Assembly: GCA_017434775.1 (NCBI GenBank) | Contig: JAFSGG010000069.1 | Location: 1 to 47,610, forward strand | Direction: 5' to 3' | DNA: 47,610 bases | Source of the DNA: Clostridia bacterium | Lineage (GTDB): Bacteria; Bacillota; Clostridia; Christensenellales; Aristaeellaceae | Shown: in pieces, positions 15,722-24,428 of the stretch | Layout: every line of letters begins with the position of its first letter | How positions within the stretch are numbered: the first letter of the stretch is position 1 | The notes under the pieces: model-generated | Databases searched by the model: none | Told to the model about the DNA's origin: nothing | The model's input: the letters and a program-made list of their open reading frames with translations, nothing else | Position numbers and translations under genes: made by a program

Positions 15722-16111
15722 TCACCGTTCTTTGAAAAACTCCACCTTTTCGCCGCCGGGGCCGATGCAAAAGCCGATGCGCACAGGATAGGGCGGCACG
15801 GAAGGGAAGAGTTTATCCTGAGGTTCCAGAATGATCTCGTATCCGGCCGTGCGAATTTTCTCGATCATTTCATCCACATTTTCCACCTGAAAGGCGAAAT
15901 GATTGATCATGCCATGGGAAAGGCCCTGGCTGTTGGCGAACAGTTCCAGCACGCAGTTGCCTGCATCCAGCAGGACAACGGAAGAAGCGCCTTCGCCCCA
16001 TTGACGCAGAATGGGCAGTCCCACAAGCCCGTGATAAAAATCAATGGCCTTTTTCAGCATGCTTTCGCCTTCGTATTTGATGGCGATATGATGGATGCCC
16101 CGGATGTGCAT
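15722..16111 (-). CDS. VOC-family (glyoxalase/dioxygenase-like) protein
   Basis: The 129-residue protein is a compact vicinal-oxygen-chelate fold of two beta-alpha-beta3 units. The four usual metal-ligand positions can be seen: IHHIAIKY (His), CVLELFAN (Glu), NHFAFQV (His) and GEKVEFFK (Glu). The family includes glyoxalase I, dioxygenases, epimerases and antibiotic-binding proteins, so the reaction cannot be named. ATG 16111 was chosen; an in-frame GTG at 16120 is the alternative, lying only two bases from GGAAAGG, while the ATG is 11 away. A consensus promoter precedes it, overlapping the end of the methyltransferase gene. Confidence 0.8.
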   Translation of the reverse strand: MHIRGIHHIAIKYEGESMLKKAIDFYHGLVGLPILRQWGEGASSVVLLDAGNCVLELFANSQGLSHGMINHFAFQVENVDEMIEKIRTAGYEIILEPQDKLFPSVPPYPVRIGFCIGPGGEKVEFFKER

Positions 16112-16143
16112 AAGCGTCACTGCCTTTCCATGATGATAGGAGG

Positions 16144-16172
16144 AATATACCGCAGATGGCAGGCTGTGTCAA
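16144..16172 (-). promoter_or_regulatory. Promoter of the VOC gene
   Basis: On the minus strand, a perfect TTGACA (16172-16167) and TATATT (16149-16144, 5 of 6) have a 17-base spacer. The -35 box overlaps the TGA stop codon of the methyltransferase gene. Confidence 0.8.
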
Positions 16173-16963
16173 GCGAGATCTTTTTGAACAATATCCAGTG
16201 TGTGGTTGGAAAGCCCTACAAGATCCTTTCGTTCACAGAGGAAGAAATGATAATTCAGGTATATGCGGAAAGTTTCCTCATCCATTTGGCTGATGATATC
16301 CCGGTGATACATGGTGTACATATCGGTGCCCACAAAATGGAGTCGACGAATGGGAAAACCGCTATTGACTGCATCAATCTGTTCCATACGAACGATGTTG
16401 AAAAGCTCAGAAGGATCGGAGGAGACGGAAAATGTTTCAGTGTCCAGCAGCCCTTTTTCGATCACATGGCCCAGCATGTTTCTGCCAAAGGCGTATTGCA
16501 TCATGGTGGCGTCTGCCATACAGTAAGCGGTCATGAGAATGCCGCCTTTTTTCAGTACACGCAGGGCTTCCGAAAAGGCTTTTCGGTGGTCATGGAGCGT
16601 ATAGAGGTGGTACATGGGGCCAAGGAGCAGCACTCTATCATACGCTTCGTTTTCAAGCATATCCAAATTCAGGGCGTTTCCCTGAAAAATGCGGATATCT
16701 TCCCCCGGCTGGGTATTCTGATTGAAGATTTCGATATTGTGGGGAATCAGTTCCACCGCGTCCACCGTATACCCTTTTCGGGCAAGATAATGGGAATAGC
16801 GGCCTGTGGCAGCACCGATTTCCAGAATGCGCATGCCTTTTTGCAGGTATTTTTCGATGTAGCGGACGGTGGTGAGAAATTCAACAGAACCAACACGGGA
16901 AAGCAGACGGCCTTCCTCGTCATAATTGGAATAGTATTCGTTCAAAGCTTCAAAAGTTTCCAT
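16169..16963 (-). CDS. Class I SAM-dependent methyltransferase
   Basis: The 264-residue protein has the SAM-binding motif I RILEIGAATGRYSHYL (46-60) and the acidic end of the second strand in VDAVELIPHNIEI. DRVLLLGPMYHL follows at motif IV and ALRVLKKGGILMTAY at motif VI. The C-terminal 100 residues form a variable cap with no recognised substrate motif. The ATG at 16963 follows AAAGGAGA. A strong intrinsic terminator ends 21 bases before this start and leaves no room for a promoter, so the gene probably relies on read-through from the small gene upstream. The substrate is unknown. Confidence 0.85.
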   Translation of the reverse strand: METFEALNEYYSNYDEEGRLLSRVGSVEFLTTVRYIEKYLQKGMRILEIGAATGRYSHYLARKGYTVDAVELIPHNIEIFNQNTQPGEDIRIFQGNALNLDMLENEAYDRVLLLGPMYHLYTLHDHRKAFSEALRVLKKGGILMTAYCMADATMMQYAFGRNMLGHVIEKGLLDTETFSVSSDPSELFNIVRMEQIDAVNSGFPIRRLHFVGTDMYTMYHRDIISQMDEETFRIYLNYHFFLCERKDLVGLSNHTLDIVQKDLA

Positions 16964-16983
16964 TTTCGTATCTCCTTTCGTTT

Positions 16984-17032
16984 TGAAAAAAACAAAAAAC
17001 GCAGCGGTGAGGACATTTGCCTCCGCTGCGTT
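16984..17032 (-). terminator. Strong intrinsic terminator after the 29-residue gene
   Basis: On the minus strand a perfect 10-bp stem (17032-17023 with 17007-16998), extendable by three inner pairs, is followed by a long T-rich tract (TTTTTTG and then seven T, 16999-16984). It lies 25 bases after the small gene's stop and just before the methyltransferase start. Confidence 0.9.
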
Positions 17033-17057
17033 TACCGGAAAGAAAAGGACGTTGGCC

Positions 17058-17147
17058 TTACGCCTTTTTCCGGGTATGGCAATGGAAGCCCTTGTACATG
17101 TACCAAGGGTTGAAAGCAAAGTTGTTGAAGCTGTGCTTACGAGCCAT
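17058..17147 (-). CDS. 29-residue small protein, autonomous transcription unit
   Basis: The reading frame opens MARKHSFNNF, contains NPWYMY and ends HCHTRKKA. It is basic at both ends, aromatic in the middle, and has no membrane segment or signal peptide. I do not recognise it. The support for a real gene is complete: a promoter (17205-17177), AAGGAGGT seven bases before the ATG, codons typical of the highly expressed genes here (GCT, CGT, AAG, TTC, AAC), and a strong terminator 25 bases past the TAA. The transcript would be about 185 bases. It might be a nucleic-acid-binding microprotein, a leader peptide controlling the methyltransferase gene, or a substrate of that enzyme. These are inferences; the family is not known to me. 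Confidence 0.75.
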   Translation of the reverse strand: MARKHSFNNFAFNPWYMYKGFHCHTRKKA

Positions 17148-17176
17148 GTGCCATACCTCCTTCGTTGTTTTGTGGC

Positions 17177-17205
17177 ATGATAACACGGAAATAACGAAAT
17201 GTCAA
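17177..17205 (-). promoter_or_regulatory. Promoter of the 29-residue gene
   Basis: On the minus strand, TTGACA (17205-17200, perfect) and TATCAT (17182-17177, 5 of 6) are separated by 17 bases. Initiation near 17170 gives a leader of about 22 bases ending in AAGGAGGT and the ATG at 17147. It begins nine bases past the stop of the upstream gene. Confidence 0.9.
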
Positions 17206-17213
17206 CAGAAAAA

Positions 17214-18455
17214 TTACAGACTGTTTTCCTTGATCATCTTTTCCAGTGCGCTGATGAGGGCGATTTTGCCGTGGATATAGGTGAGGCCGCCCTGCAGATA
17301 AGCGGTATAGGGGGCGCGGATGGGGGCATCGGCGGAAAGTTCGGTGGTGGCGCCGGAAACGAAGGTACCGGCGGCCATGATCACCTGATCCGTATAGCCG
17401 GGCATGGCCCAGGGTTCCGGCACGGCGGAAGCATCAATGGGGGATGCGGCCTGAATGCCCTGGCAGAAAGCGATGAGCCTTTCCGGCGTTTCCATCTGGA
17501 TGGCCTGGATGATATCGGCCCGGGGTGCATCAAAGAAAGGGGTGGTTTTCATGCCCAGCAGTTCAAAGGTTCGGGCTGCCAGGACGGCTGTTTTTACAGC
17601 CTGGGCGACCGTGTGGGGCGCCATAAAGAGCCCTTGGTAGAAGGGCTGATAGGAAGCGGCGTAGCTGCCCACTTCCCGGCCGATGCCGGGGGCGGTGAGC
17701 CGGGCTTCGATGCGTTCAATGGCACGGTTGGTGCCCACAAGATAGGCGCCTGTGGGGGCCTGGCCGCCGCCGGCGTTCTTGATGAGGCTGCCAACGCATA
17801 CATCGGCGCCAAAATGGCTGGGTTCGTTATCTGTGGTGAACATGCCGTAGCAATTATCCACCATCACGAAAATATCCGGGCGCACTTTATGCACGGCGGT
17901 GATGACCTTTTCCATATCCCCGGGCATCAGGGAGGCTCGCCAGGCATAGCCCCGGCTGCGCTGGATGAGCACCACTTTGGTGTTGGGCCGGATAGCAGCA
18001 AGAACACCGTCCACATCAATTTCCTGCTGATCCCGGCACATGTCCACCTGGGAATACTCCACTTTCATTTCCCTCAGGTTGCCCGGAGCATTGCCAACGG
18101 TACCAATCACGGTTTCCATGGTATCATAGGGTGCACCGGTGGCGGACAGCAAATGATCACCGGGAAGCAAAAGGCCAAAAAGGCACAGAGAAAGGGCGGC
18201 GGTTCCGCAGGCAATGGAGGGACGGACGATGGCGCTTTCCGCCCCGAAAAGACGGGCGAAAATGCGCTCCAAAGTATCCCGGCCAATATCGTCATAGCCG
18301 TAACCGGTGGTGGGGGCAAAATGACGGGTGGCCACGTTTTCATCATGAAAAGCGGATAGCACCTGATTGGTGCAGTACATTTCGTTTTCTTCAATGCGGG
18401 CAAATACCGGGGCACAATCCTGCTCTGCCTGAGCAATGAGGGCTTTGATATCCAT
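17214..18455 (-). CDS. PLP-dependent methionine gamma-lyase-like protein (YnbB / aluminium-resistance family)
   Basis: The 413-residue protein belongs to the fold-type I PLP family often annotated as methionine gamma-lyase family or aluminium resistance protein (Bacillus YnbB). ATRHFAPTTGYGYDDIGRDT is the characteristic N-terminal segment, VRPSIACGTAALS the cofactor-phosphate region, MVDNCYGMF holds the aspartate that contacts the pyridine nitrogen, and GSLIKNAGGG holds the PLP lysine. The true reaction of this family is not established. The start at 18455 follows GGAGGA and lies one base after the miaA stop, so the two are coupled. It is the last gene of the minus-strand operon; miaA-ynbB adjacency is common in Bacillota. 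No clear terminator follows it. Confidence 0.85.
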   Translation of the reverse strand: MDIKALIAQAEQDCAPVFARIEENEMYCTNQVLSAFHDENVATRHFAPTTGYGYDDIGRDTLERIFARLFGAESAIVRPSIACGTAALSLCLFGLLLPGDHLLSATGAPYDTMETVIGTVGNAPGNLREMKVEYSQVDMCRDQQEIDVDGVLAAIRPNTKVVLIQRSRGYAWRASLMPGDMEKVITAVHKVRPDIFVMVDNCYGMFTTDNEPSHFGADVCVGSLIKNAGGGQAPTGAYLVGTNRAIERIEARLTAPGIGREVGSYAASYQPFYQGLFMAPHTVAQAVKTAVLAARTFELLGMKTTPFFDAPRADIIQAIQMETPERLIAFCQGIQAASPIDASAVPEPWAMPGYTDQVIMAAGTFVSGATTELSADAPIRAPYTAYLQGGLTYIHGKIALISALEKMIKENSL

Positions 18456-18456
18456 C

Positions 18457-19371
18457 TTAATCCTCCGATTGGTAATCGTTGATGATGCGTGCAATATGCG
18501 TATCCGGGGTTTCTTCCCAAGGGAGCCACTGGATGCGCTGGTCTCTTCGGAACCAGGTCATCTGCCGCTTGGCAAAATGCCGGGTGCGCAGCTTGATAAG
18601 GCTGACCGCTTCCTCAAGGGAAAGATTTCCCTTGATATAGGGAATAATTTCTTTATAACCCAGGCCTTGCATGGAAGGGTGTTCTTCTGTAACGCCCATG
18701 GACAGAAGATTTTTCACTTCATCCACAAGGCCATCCCGGATCATCTGATCCACCCGCTTGTCACAGCGGTCGTACATGATGGGCCGGGGAATATCATAAG
18801 CGTAAAGGAAAAAACGGTAAGGTTCATCTTCCTGGGAGGGCTGCGGCTGCTGGGACAGGGGAATGCCGGTCAGTTCATAAACTTCAATGGCGCGGATCAC
18901 CCGGCGAAGGTCATTTTCATGCAAGCGGGCAGCACTTTGAGGATCTATTTGCTCCAAAATGCGGTGTACTGCCCGGTTGCCTTCCGCTTCTGCCAGGGCG
19001 TGGTATTTTTCACGGATGGCATCATCACTGCCCACCTGCCCAAAGGCCATGGACTGGGAAACTGCCTGCAGATAAAGCCCGGTGCCGCCAACCAGAATGG
19101 GGCAGGGCAGTGTATCCATCAGGGGTTTGGCCCATGCGGCGTACTGGGAAACGGTGAAGTTATCCAGCGGCGAAACAATATCCAACAGACGATGGGGGAC
19201 TATGGCTTGCTCTTCTTTGGTGGGCTTGGCGGTGCCGATATCCATGTGGGTATAGACCTGCATGGAATCCATACAGAGAATTTGGCCTGAAAGCTTTCGG
19301 GCAAGGGGCAGGGAAAGGGCCGTTTTGCCGCTGGCTGTGGGGCCCACAATACCAATGATTTTCTTTTTCAT
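18457..19371 (-). CDS. miaA: tRNA dimethylallyltransferase
   Basis: MiaA transfers dimethylallyl to A37 of tRNAs that read codons starting with U. The 304-residue protein has the P-loop GPTASGKTALS at 10-20, the DSMQVY motif with the catalytic aspartate, GTAKPT, and VGGTGLYLQA. The later RVIRAIEVYELTG and HFAKRQMTWFRRD are tRNA-contact signatures. It starts one base after the mutL stop without a strong site of its own, so it depends on coupling. MiaB, which modifies MiaA's product by methylthiolation, is five genes upstream in the same operon. Confidence 0.97.
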   Translation of the reverse strand: MKKKIIGIVGPTASGKTALSLPLARKLSGQILCMDSMQVYTHMDIGTAKPTKEEQAIVPHRLLDIVSPLDNFTVSQYAAWAKPLMDTLPCPILVGGTGLYLQAVSQSMAFGQVGSDDAIREKYHALAEAEGNRAVHRILEQIDPQSAARLHENDLRRVIRAIEVYELTGIPLSQQPQPSQEDEPYRFFLYAYDIPRPIMYDRCDKRVDQMIRDGLVDEVKNLLSMGVTEEHPSMQGLGYKEIIPYIKGNLSLEEAVSLIKLRTRHFAKRQMTWFRRDQRIQWLPWEETPDTHIARIINDYQSED

Positions 19372-19372
19372 A

Positions 19373-21397
19373 TTAACTTTGAATGCGGCGGAAACGCTTG
19401 TCCAGCTCCGTATGGGAAAGTTGGATCATCAACGGCCGGCCGTGGGGGCAGGTGGGGGTAACTTTCTGGTCGATCACGTCCTGAATGAGCTGCTTTACGC
19501 TTTCTTCCGGCAGCCGTTCGCCGCCTTTGACGGCGTGTTTGCAGGCCATCTGGATCACCCGGGAAGTACGGTCCGGCAAATTACCGGAGCCGTCCATCAG
19601 GCTGTCCAGTGCTTCCAGCAGGCATTTTTCGGCTTGTGGTGTGCCCAGAATGATGGGAACGCCCCGCATTTGCAGGGTATCATCCCCGAAAGGTTCCAGA
19701 TCAAAACCGGCTTTTTGCAAAGCTTCTTGGTTTTCCTCATAGGCGGCATATTCCTGTTTGGACAGCCGCACGATCATGGGGATCAGCATGCTCTGACTGG
19801 CAGGGGCAGTGGCGGTTTCCCGCATGAAGCGTTCATAGAGGAGGCGTTCGTGCACGGCATGCTGATCGCAAAGAACCAACAGATCACCGTATTCCATGAG
19901 GATGTAGGTGTTAAACGCTACACCGATAATGCGTACGGAAGGACGGGTGTATTTTTCCACCGTTGCTTCCTGCACCTGTTCAAATTCAAGGGGTTTTGCT
20001 GGCGGCGGAACTGTTTCTTTTTTCTTTTCTTCCTGCACAAAGAGCTTGGGCGGCAGGATGTTGCTGCCGGATTCTTTGGCGGTGAAGGATTTCTTTTCCG
20101 GCAGATAGGGAACAAAGGGTGTAAGCGCCTCTTCCTTTTCCACCTTGACAGGCTTGAAAGAAGGCATGGAAGCGCCGTCTTCCGAAAATGCGGAAAGAGC
20201 GGAGGACAGAATGGGAGCAGCCGCCTTTTGCGGAACAGGGGTGGGAACGGTTTGAGACGCAGTTGCCTGTGTTTGTACAGCCTGCGGCATCTGAGGAGAT
20301 ACAGACTGGATGGAGACCGGAGCGCTATCCCGGATGATGACCGGCTGCTGCTCCCGGGGCTTTTCTTCAGCCGGGAACATAGCAGGAATCACAGGAGCAA
20401 GATTGGTTTTCTCCAGCGCTTCAAATACCAGTGTTTCCACAGCACTGCGCACGGCTTTTTCATCGGCAAAACGCACTTCCCATTTGTTGGGGTGTACGTT
20501 CACATCCACATTTTCATAGGGCATAGTGATGTAGAGGATGCACATGGGGAAGCGGCCAATGGTGATGCGCTGGCGGCAGGCCGTTTCCACGGCAGCGGAA
20601 AGGATGCCGCTTTTCATAGTACGGCCGTTGAGGAAGAAATGTTCGTGGCTTCGGTTGCCCCTTGCCACATCCCCGACGCCTACATAACCGGATACCATCA
20701 CGCCGTTCATATTACCGTCTATTCTCACCAGCTGCTTCAGGGTGGATGTACCATATACGGCCATGATGGCGCTTTCCATGTTGCCGTCCCCGGCGCTGAA
20801 ATACACTTGCTTTCCGTCCGCCATGAAACGGAAGGAAATGCCGGGATTGGAAAGGATCAGCCTTGCCATCAGTTCGCTGACGGCGGCAGTTTCCGTGCCG
20901 GGCTTTTTGAGGAATTTGCGGCGCACCGGCGCGTTATAGAAAAGTTCTTTGACGGTGAAAGAAGTGCCTTCCGGGCAAGCGGCATCCTGAATGTCCTCAA
21001 TCACACCGCCTTCATTTTTCACCCGATAGCCGCTTTCCTTGCCCTTCTGCCGGGTGAGGCAGGTGACCTTGGAAACGGCGGCGATGGAAGCCAGCGCTTC
21101 CCCCCGGAACCCCAGCGATTTCACGCCGAACAGATCCGCAGCCGTGCGGATCTTGCTGGTGGCATGCCGGGCAAAGGCCAGCCGAAGATCTTCAAAAGCG
21201 ATGCCGCTGCCGTTATCCGTCACCCGGAAAGAAGCGAGGCCGCCTTCCTTGATATCCACGGTGATGGCGGTGGCCCCGGCATCCATGCTGTTTTCCACCA
21301 ATTCCTTGATGGCAGCGGAGGGGCGTTCCACGACTTCACCGGCGGCAATCTGGCCGATCACTTCCGGCGGCAGCTGATAAATACGGGTATTTTTCAT
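19373..21397 (-). CDS. mutL: DNA mismatch repair protein MutL with endonuclease motifs
   Basis: MutL links mismatch recognition by MutS to strand incision. The 674-residue protein has the GHKL ATPase domain at the N-terminus: IAAGEVVERP, KELVENSMDAGA with catalytic Glu and N36, DNGSGI, and GFRGEAL. A Pro/Ala-rich linker spans about 340-450. The C-terminal domain has the complete endonuclease set: DQHAVHER...E from 511, ACKHAV near 618, and CPHGRP at 650. It therefore belongs to the nicking MutL class found where MutH is missing. The ATG follows AAGGAGA and lies 10 bases after mutS. Confidence 0.97.
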   Translation of the reverse strand: MKNTRIYQLPPEVIGQIAAGEVVERPSAAIKELVENSMDAGATAITVDIKEGGLASFRVTDNGSGIAFEDLRLAFARHATSKIRTAADLFGVKSLGFRGEALASIAAVSKVTCLTRQKGKESGYRVKNEGGVIEDIQDAACPEGTSFTVKELFYNAPVRRKFLKKPGTETAAVSELMARLILSNPGISFRFMADGKQVYFSAGDGNMESAIMAVYGTSTLKQLVRIDGNMNGVMVSGYVGVGDVARGNRSHEHFFLNGRTMKSGILSAAVETACRQRITIGRFPMCILYITMPYENVDVNVHPNKWEVRFADEKAVRSAVETLVFEALEKTNLAPVIPAMFPAEEKPREQQPVIIRDSAPVSIQSVSPQMPQAVQTQATASQTVPTPVPQKAAAPILSSALSAFSEDGASMPSFKPVKVEKEEALTPFVPYLPEKKSFTAKESGSNILPPKLFVQEEKKKETVPPPAKPLEFEQVQEATVEKYTRPSVRIIGVAFNTYILMEYGDLLVLCDQHAVHERLLYERFMRETATAPASQSMLIPMIVRLSKQEYAAYEENQEALQKAGFDLEPFGDDTLQMRGVPIILGTPQAEKCLLEALDSLMDGSGNLPDRTSRVIQMACKHAVKGGERLPEESVKQLIQDVIDQKVTPTCPHGRPLMIQLSHTELDKRFRRIQS

Positions 21398-21407
21398 AGG
21401 TGTCTCC

Positions 21408-24005
21408 TTACAGCTTCAGGGATTTTTCCCGGAGGATGAAGAGCTTATTGAGCGCATCCATGGGCGTCATGGAAAGCACGTCAAGAGCACGAATTTCTTC
21501 GATGAATTCCGTCTTGGCATAGTCTTCCAGGCCTACCTGTTCGTTTTTTTTCTTATGGCCTGCGCCCAGAATATTCTGGCCGATGGAATTCTGGCCCTGA
21601 TTGGATACTTCCAGCCTGGCTTCAATCTGCTGGGCACGGGCTACCACGGGGCGGGGCACACCGGCAAGCCGGGCAACATAAATACCGAAGGATTTATCCG
21701 CACCGCCGGGGATGATTTTGCGCAGGAAAATCACATCTTCGCCGTGTTCCTTCACGGAAACGCAGAAGTTTTTGACCCCTTCCAGCGTGCCTTCCAGTTC
21801 GGAAAGCTCGTGATAGTGGGTGGCGAAGAGGGTTTTGATGCCGCCGTGCTTGGGATCGCACAGGTATTCCACGGCGCTCCAGGCGATGGAAAGGCCGTCG
21901 AAGGTGGATGTGCCGCGGCCGATTTCGTCCAGGATTACAAGGGATTGGCGGGTGGCATTGCGCAGAATATAGGCCATTTCGCTCATTTCCACCATGAAGG
22001 TGGATTGACCGGTGGCCAGATCGTCCGAAGCGCCGATACGGGTGAAAATGCAATCCACCAGGGAAATTTCCGCACTATCGGCCGGCACAAAGGAGCCGAT
22101 ATGGGCCATGAGGGTAATAAGCGCAACTTGCCGCATGTAAGTACTTTTCCCGGCCATATTGGGGCCGGTGATGATTTGCATGCGGTTTTCGGCGGTATCC
22201 ATAAAGGTATCATTGGGAACAAAGCCTTCATCCGTCATGGCAGCTTCCACCACAGGATGACGGCCTTCTTTGATATCAATGACGCCATCCTCCCGGATGA
22301 CGGGGCATACATAATTATTCTGTCTTGCCACATTGGCCAGGGACAAAAGGGCATCCAGGGTTTTATAGGCGGTGGCTGTGGACTGGAGCCTTGCAATCTG
22401 GCTGCTGATGATCTCCCGGATTTCATTGAACAGCGCCGTTTCCAGCCGGGCAGCCTGCTCCTGAGAACCGGTGAGCTTGACTTCAATGGCGTGCAGCTCT
22501 TCCGTGGTATAACGTTCGGCATTAGCCAGGGTCTGGCGGCGATTATAACGCAGCGGTACCAGATGATAGAAGGACTTGGTGACCTCGATATAGTAGCCGA
22601 ACACTCGATTATACTGGATTTTCAGGTTTTTGATGCCGGTTTCTTCACGCTCTTTGGCTTCCAGCTGCATGAGCCAGTTTTTGCCTTCGGTGGAAGCGAG
22701 GCGGAGCTCATCCAGTTCTTTGTTATAACCGGCACGGATGACGCCACCGTCAGAAAGGAGAAGAGGGGCGTCCGGCGAGATGGCGCGGCGGAGCAGATCC
22801 GTAAGCTCCGGCAGCGGATCCAGCAGGGTATGGAGGAAGGAAAGCGAAGTGCCTTCCACCTGAGAAAGAAGCGACAAAATATCCGGTGCCGCTTCCAGCG
22901 AACGCAGAAGCGACAGGCAATCCCTGCCGTTGAGGGAATGATAGGATACTTTGGAAAGCAAACGTTCCATATCGTACACCTGCATCAGCTTTTCCCGAAG
23001 GGATTGGCAGATGACGGGGTTTTCATAGAGCGCTTTTACGGCACCCAGCCGGGCTTCAATTTTCTCTTTGTTCAGAAGCGGTTTTTCCACCCAGGCCCGC
23101 AGCAGTCGGCCGCCCATGGCGGTAACGGTCTGGTCCAATACGGAAAGAAGGCTGCCCTTGGCAGAGCGGCTGCGGAGGGTTTCCGTCAGTTCCAGATTCC
23201 GCCTTGTGGAAACGTCCAGCGGCATGGTTTCGCCCTTTTCCACGATTTGCAGCCGGGTGATATGCTGCAGGGCATTTTTCTGAGTATCCCACAGGTAACG
23301 CATGAGTGCGCCGGCGGCGCAGGCAGCCAGGCTTTGGCTTTTTTCCATGCCAAGAGCCAGGAGATTGGATACTTCAAAATGTTCAAAGAGCGCTTCCTGG
23401 GCCTTGGCGCTCTGGAAGGCGGAAGCGGAATACAGATGAGGGCGGACAGGACAAAGCGGTAAAAGAATATCCACATCCGCTGTGATGATTTCCCCGGGGT
23501 TCAGGGAAAGAAGAGCGCTGCGAAGGGCGGCTTCTTCAAAGGGTAATTGCTGGGCATAGAATTCACCGGTGGACACATCGCACCAGGAAAGACCGCAGCG
23601 CTTGCCGGAAATGCACACGGCACAGAGGAAGTTATTCCGGCGCTCTCCGATAACAGTGGAATCCGTCAGTGTGCCCGGGGTGATGATGCGGATGATATCC
23701 CTTTCCACCAGCCCTTTGGCCAGCGACGGGTCCTGCATCTGTTCGCCGATGGCTACCCGGTATCCCTTTTCCACCAGCCGCGCCACATAGGTATCGATGG
23801 CGTGATGGGGCACGCCGCACATGGGGGCGCGCTCCGGAAGGCCGCACTCCTTACCGGTCAGGGTAAGTTCCAGTTCACGGCTGGTTACGATGGCGTCATC
23901 AAAGAACATTTCATAAAAATCGCCCACCCGGAAAAAGAGCAGGGTATCGGGATTCTGTTCTTTCAGGCGCATGTATTGCTGCATCATGGGGGACAGGGTA
24001 GCCAT
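21408..24005 (-). CDS. mutS: DNA mismatch repair protein MutS
   Basis: MutS binds mismatches and small loops as a dimer. The 865-residue length is standard. The mismatch-reading F-x-E motif is FYE at residues 30-32 within FFRVGDFYEMF. The clamp and lever domains occupy the middle (YHSLNGRDCLSLLRSL). The ATPase has the Walker A loop GPNMAGKSTYMRQ, the Walker B stretch DEIGRGTSTFDG and the signature TFMVEMSE. The C-terminal end LSMTPMDALNKLFIL is the usual dimer tail. mutS-mutL-miaA is a widespread order in Bacillota. GGAG precedes the ATG by about 10 bases. Confidence 0.98.
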   Translation of the reverse strand: MATLSPMMQQYMRLKEQNPDTLLFFRVGDFYEMFFDDAIVTSRELELTLTGKECGLPERAPMCGVPHHAIDTYVARLVEKGYRVAIGEQMQDPSLAKGLVERDIIRIITPGTLTDSTVIGERRNNFLCAVCISGKRCGLSWCDVSTGEFYAQQLPFEEAALRSALLSLNPGEIITADVDILLPLCPVRPHLYSASAFQSAKAQEALFEHFEVSNLLALGMEKSQSLAACAAGALMRYLWDTQKNALQHITRLQIVEKGETMPLDVSTRRNLELTETLRSRSAKGSLLSVLDQTVTAMGGRLLRAWVEKPLLNKEKIEARLGAVKALYENPVICQSLREKLMQVYDMERLLSKVSYHSLNGRDCLSLLRSLEAAPDILSLLSQVEGTSLSFLHTLLDPLPELTDLLRRAISPDAPLLLSDGGVIRAGYNKELDELRLASTEGKNWLMQLEAKEREETGIKNLKIQYNRVFGYYIEVTKSFYHLVPLRYNRRQTLANAERYTTEELHAIEVKLTGSQEQAARLETALFNEIREIISSQIARLQSTATAYKTLDALLSLANVARQNNYVCPVIREDGVIDIKEGRHPVVEAAMTDEGFVPNDTFMDTAENRMQIITGPNMAGKSTYMRQVALITLMAHIGSFVPADSAEISLVDCIFTRIGASDDLATGQSTFMVEMSEMAYILRNATRQSLVILDEIGRGTSTFDGLSIAWSAVEYLCDPKHGGIKTLFATHYHELSELEGTLEGVKNFCVSVKEHGEDVIFLRKIIPGGADKSFGIYVARLAGVPRPVVARAQQIEARLEVSNQGQNSIGQNILGAGHKKKNEQVGLEDYAKTEFIEEIRALDVLSMTPMDALNKLFILREKSLKL

Positions 24006-24030
24006 AAGCGTGATGCTCCTTCAGTATGGA

Positions 24031-24423
24031 TTAGTGATGGCAGTGACCGCCGCAGGAATGGCAATCGCCGCTGCAGGAAGATTCGGGGGCCAGAACTTTG
24101 GAAAGCTCCGCATTGACGGCGGCCATCATGTCGGTGAAGCCTTTGCGGGCCTTCTGCATAGCCAGAGCCATGGGCAGGGCTTGCATCTCCTGCTGCAATT
24201 TCTTCATTTTCTCATCAATTTCAGCCATGCGTTCAAAATCGGGCTGTTCCATAGCGGTGCAGGCTTCCATTTCCTGATGCATTTCTTCGTACTTGGCGAA
24301 GGCTTCTGCCATGGCTTCATCCTGGGTGGCGGCGTCTTCCGTGGCGCGCATGACGATGAATTCCTGAGAGGAGGCAATGGCCAGAGCCAGTTCTTTTGCT
24401 TTTTCGATGACGATAGAATCCAT
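24031..24423 (-). CDS. YlbF-family protein with a Cys/His-rich tail
   Basis: The 130-residue helical protein matches the YlbF/YmcA (Ric) family: EKAKELALAIASSQEF is the conserved first helix and YEEMHQEMEA with KMKKLQQEMQ form the hairpin. In Bacillus the Ric complex binds iron-sulfur clusters and adjusts RNase Y processing and development. The C-terminus here ends in CSGDCHSCGGHCHH, which could ligate a cluster or zinc. Two starts compete: ATG 24432 overlaps the miaB stop as ATGA, but AAAGGAGA abuts it; ATG 24423 has 9-base spacing and was chosen. It lies between miaB and mutS in the operon. Confidence 0.8.
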   Translation of the reverse strand: MDSIVIEKAKELALAIASSQEFIVMRATEDAATQDEAMAEAFAKYEEMHQEMEACTAMEQPDFERMAEIDEKMKKLQQEMQALPMALAMQKARKGFTDMMAAVNAELSKVLAPESSCSGDCHSCGGHCHH

Positions 24424-24428
24424 GTTGA

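Noticed and set aside
16984..17180. Treating the methyltransferase as starting far upstream, through the terminator
   Set aside because: The longer frame translates the terminator and part of the small gene antisense-free region into a low-complexity stretch; ATG 16963 has AAAGGAGA and the family start.
21555..23462. Long open frame antisense to mutS
   Set aside because: It is opposite a complete MutS with all motifs; no ribosome binding site or recognisable domain.
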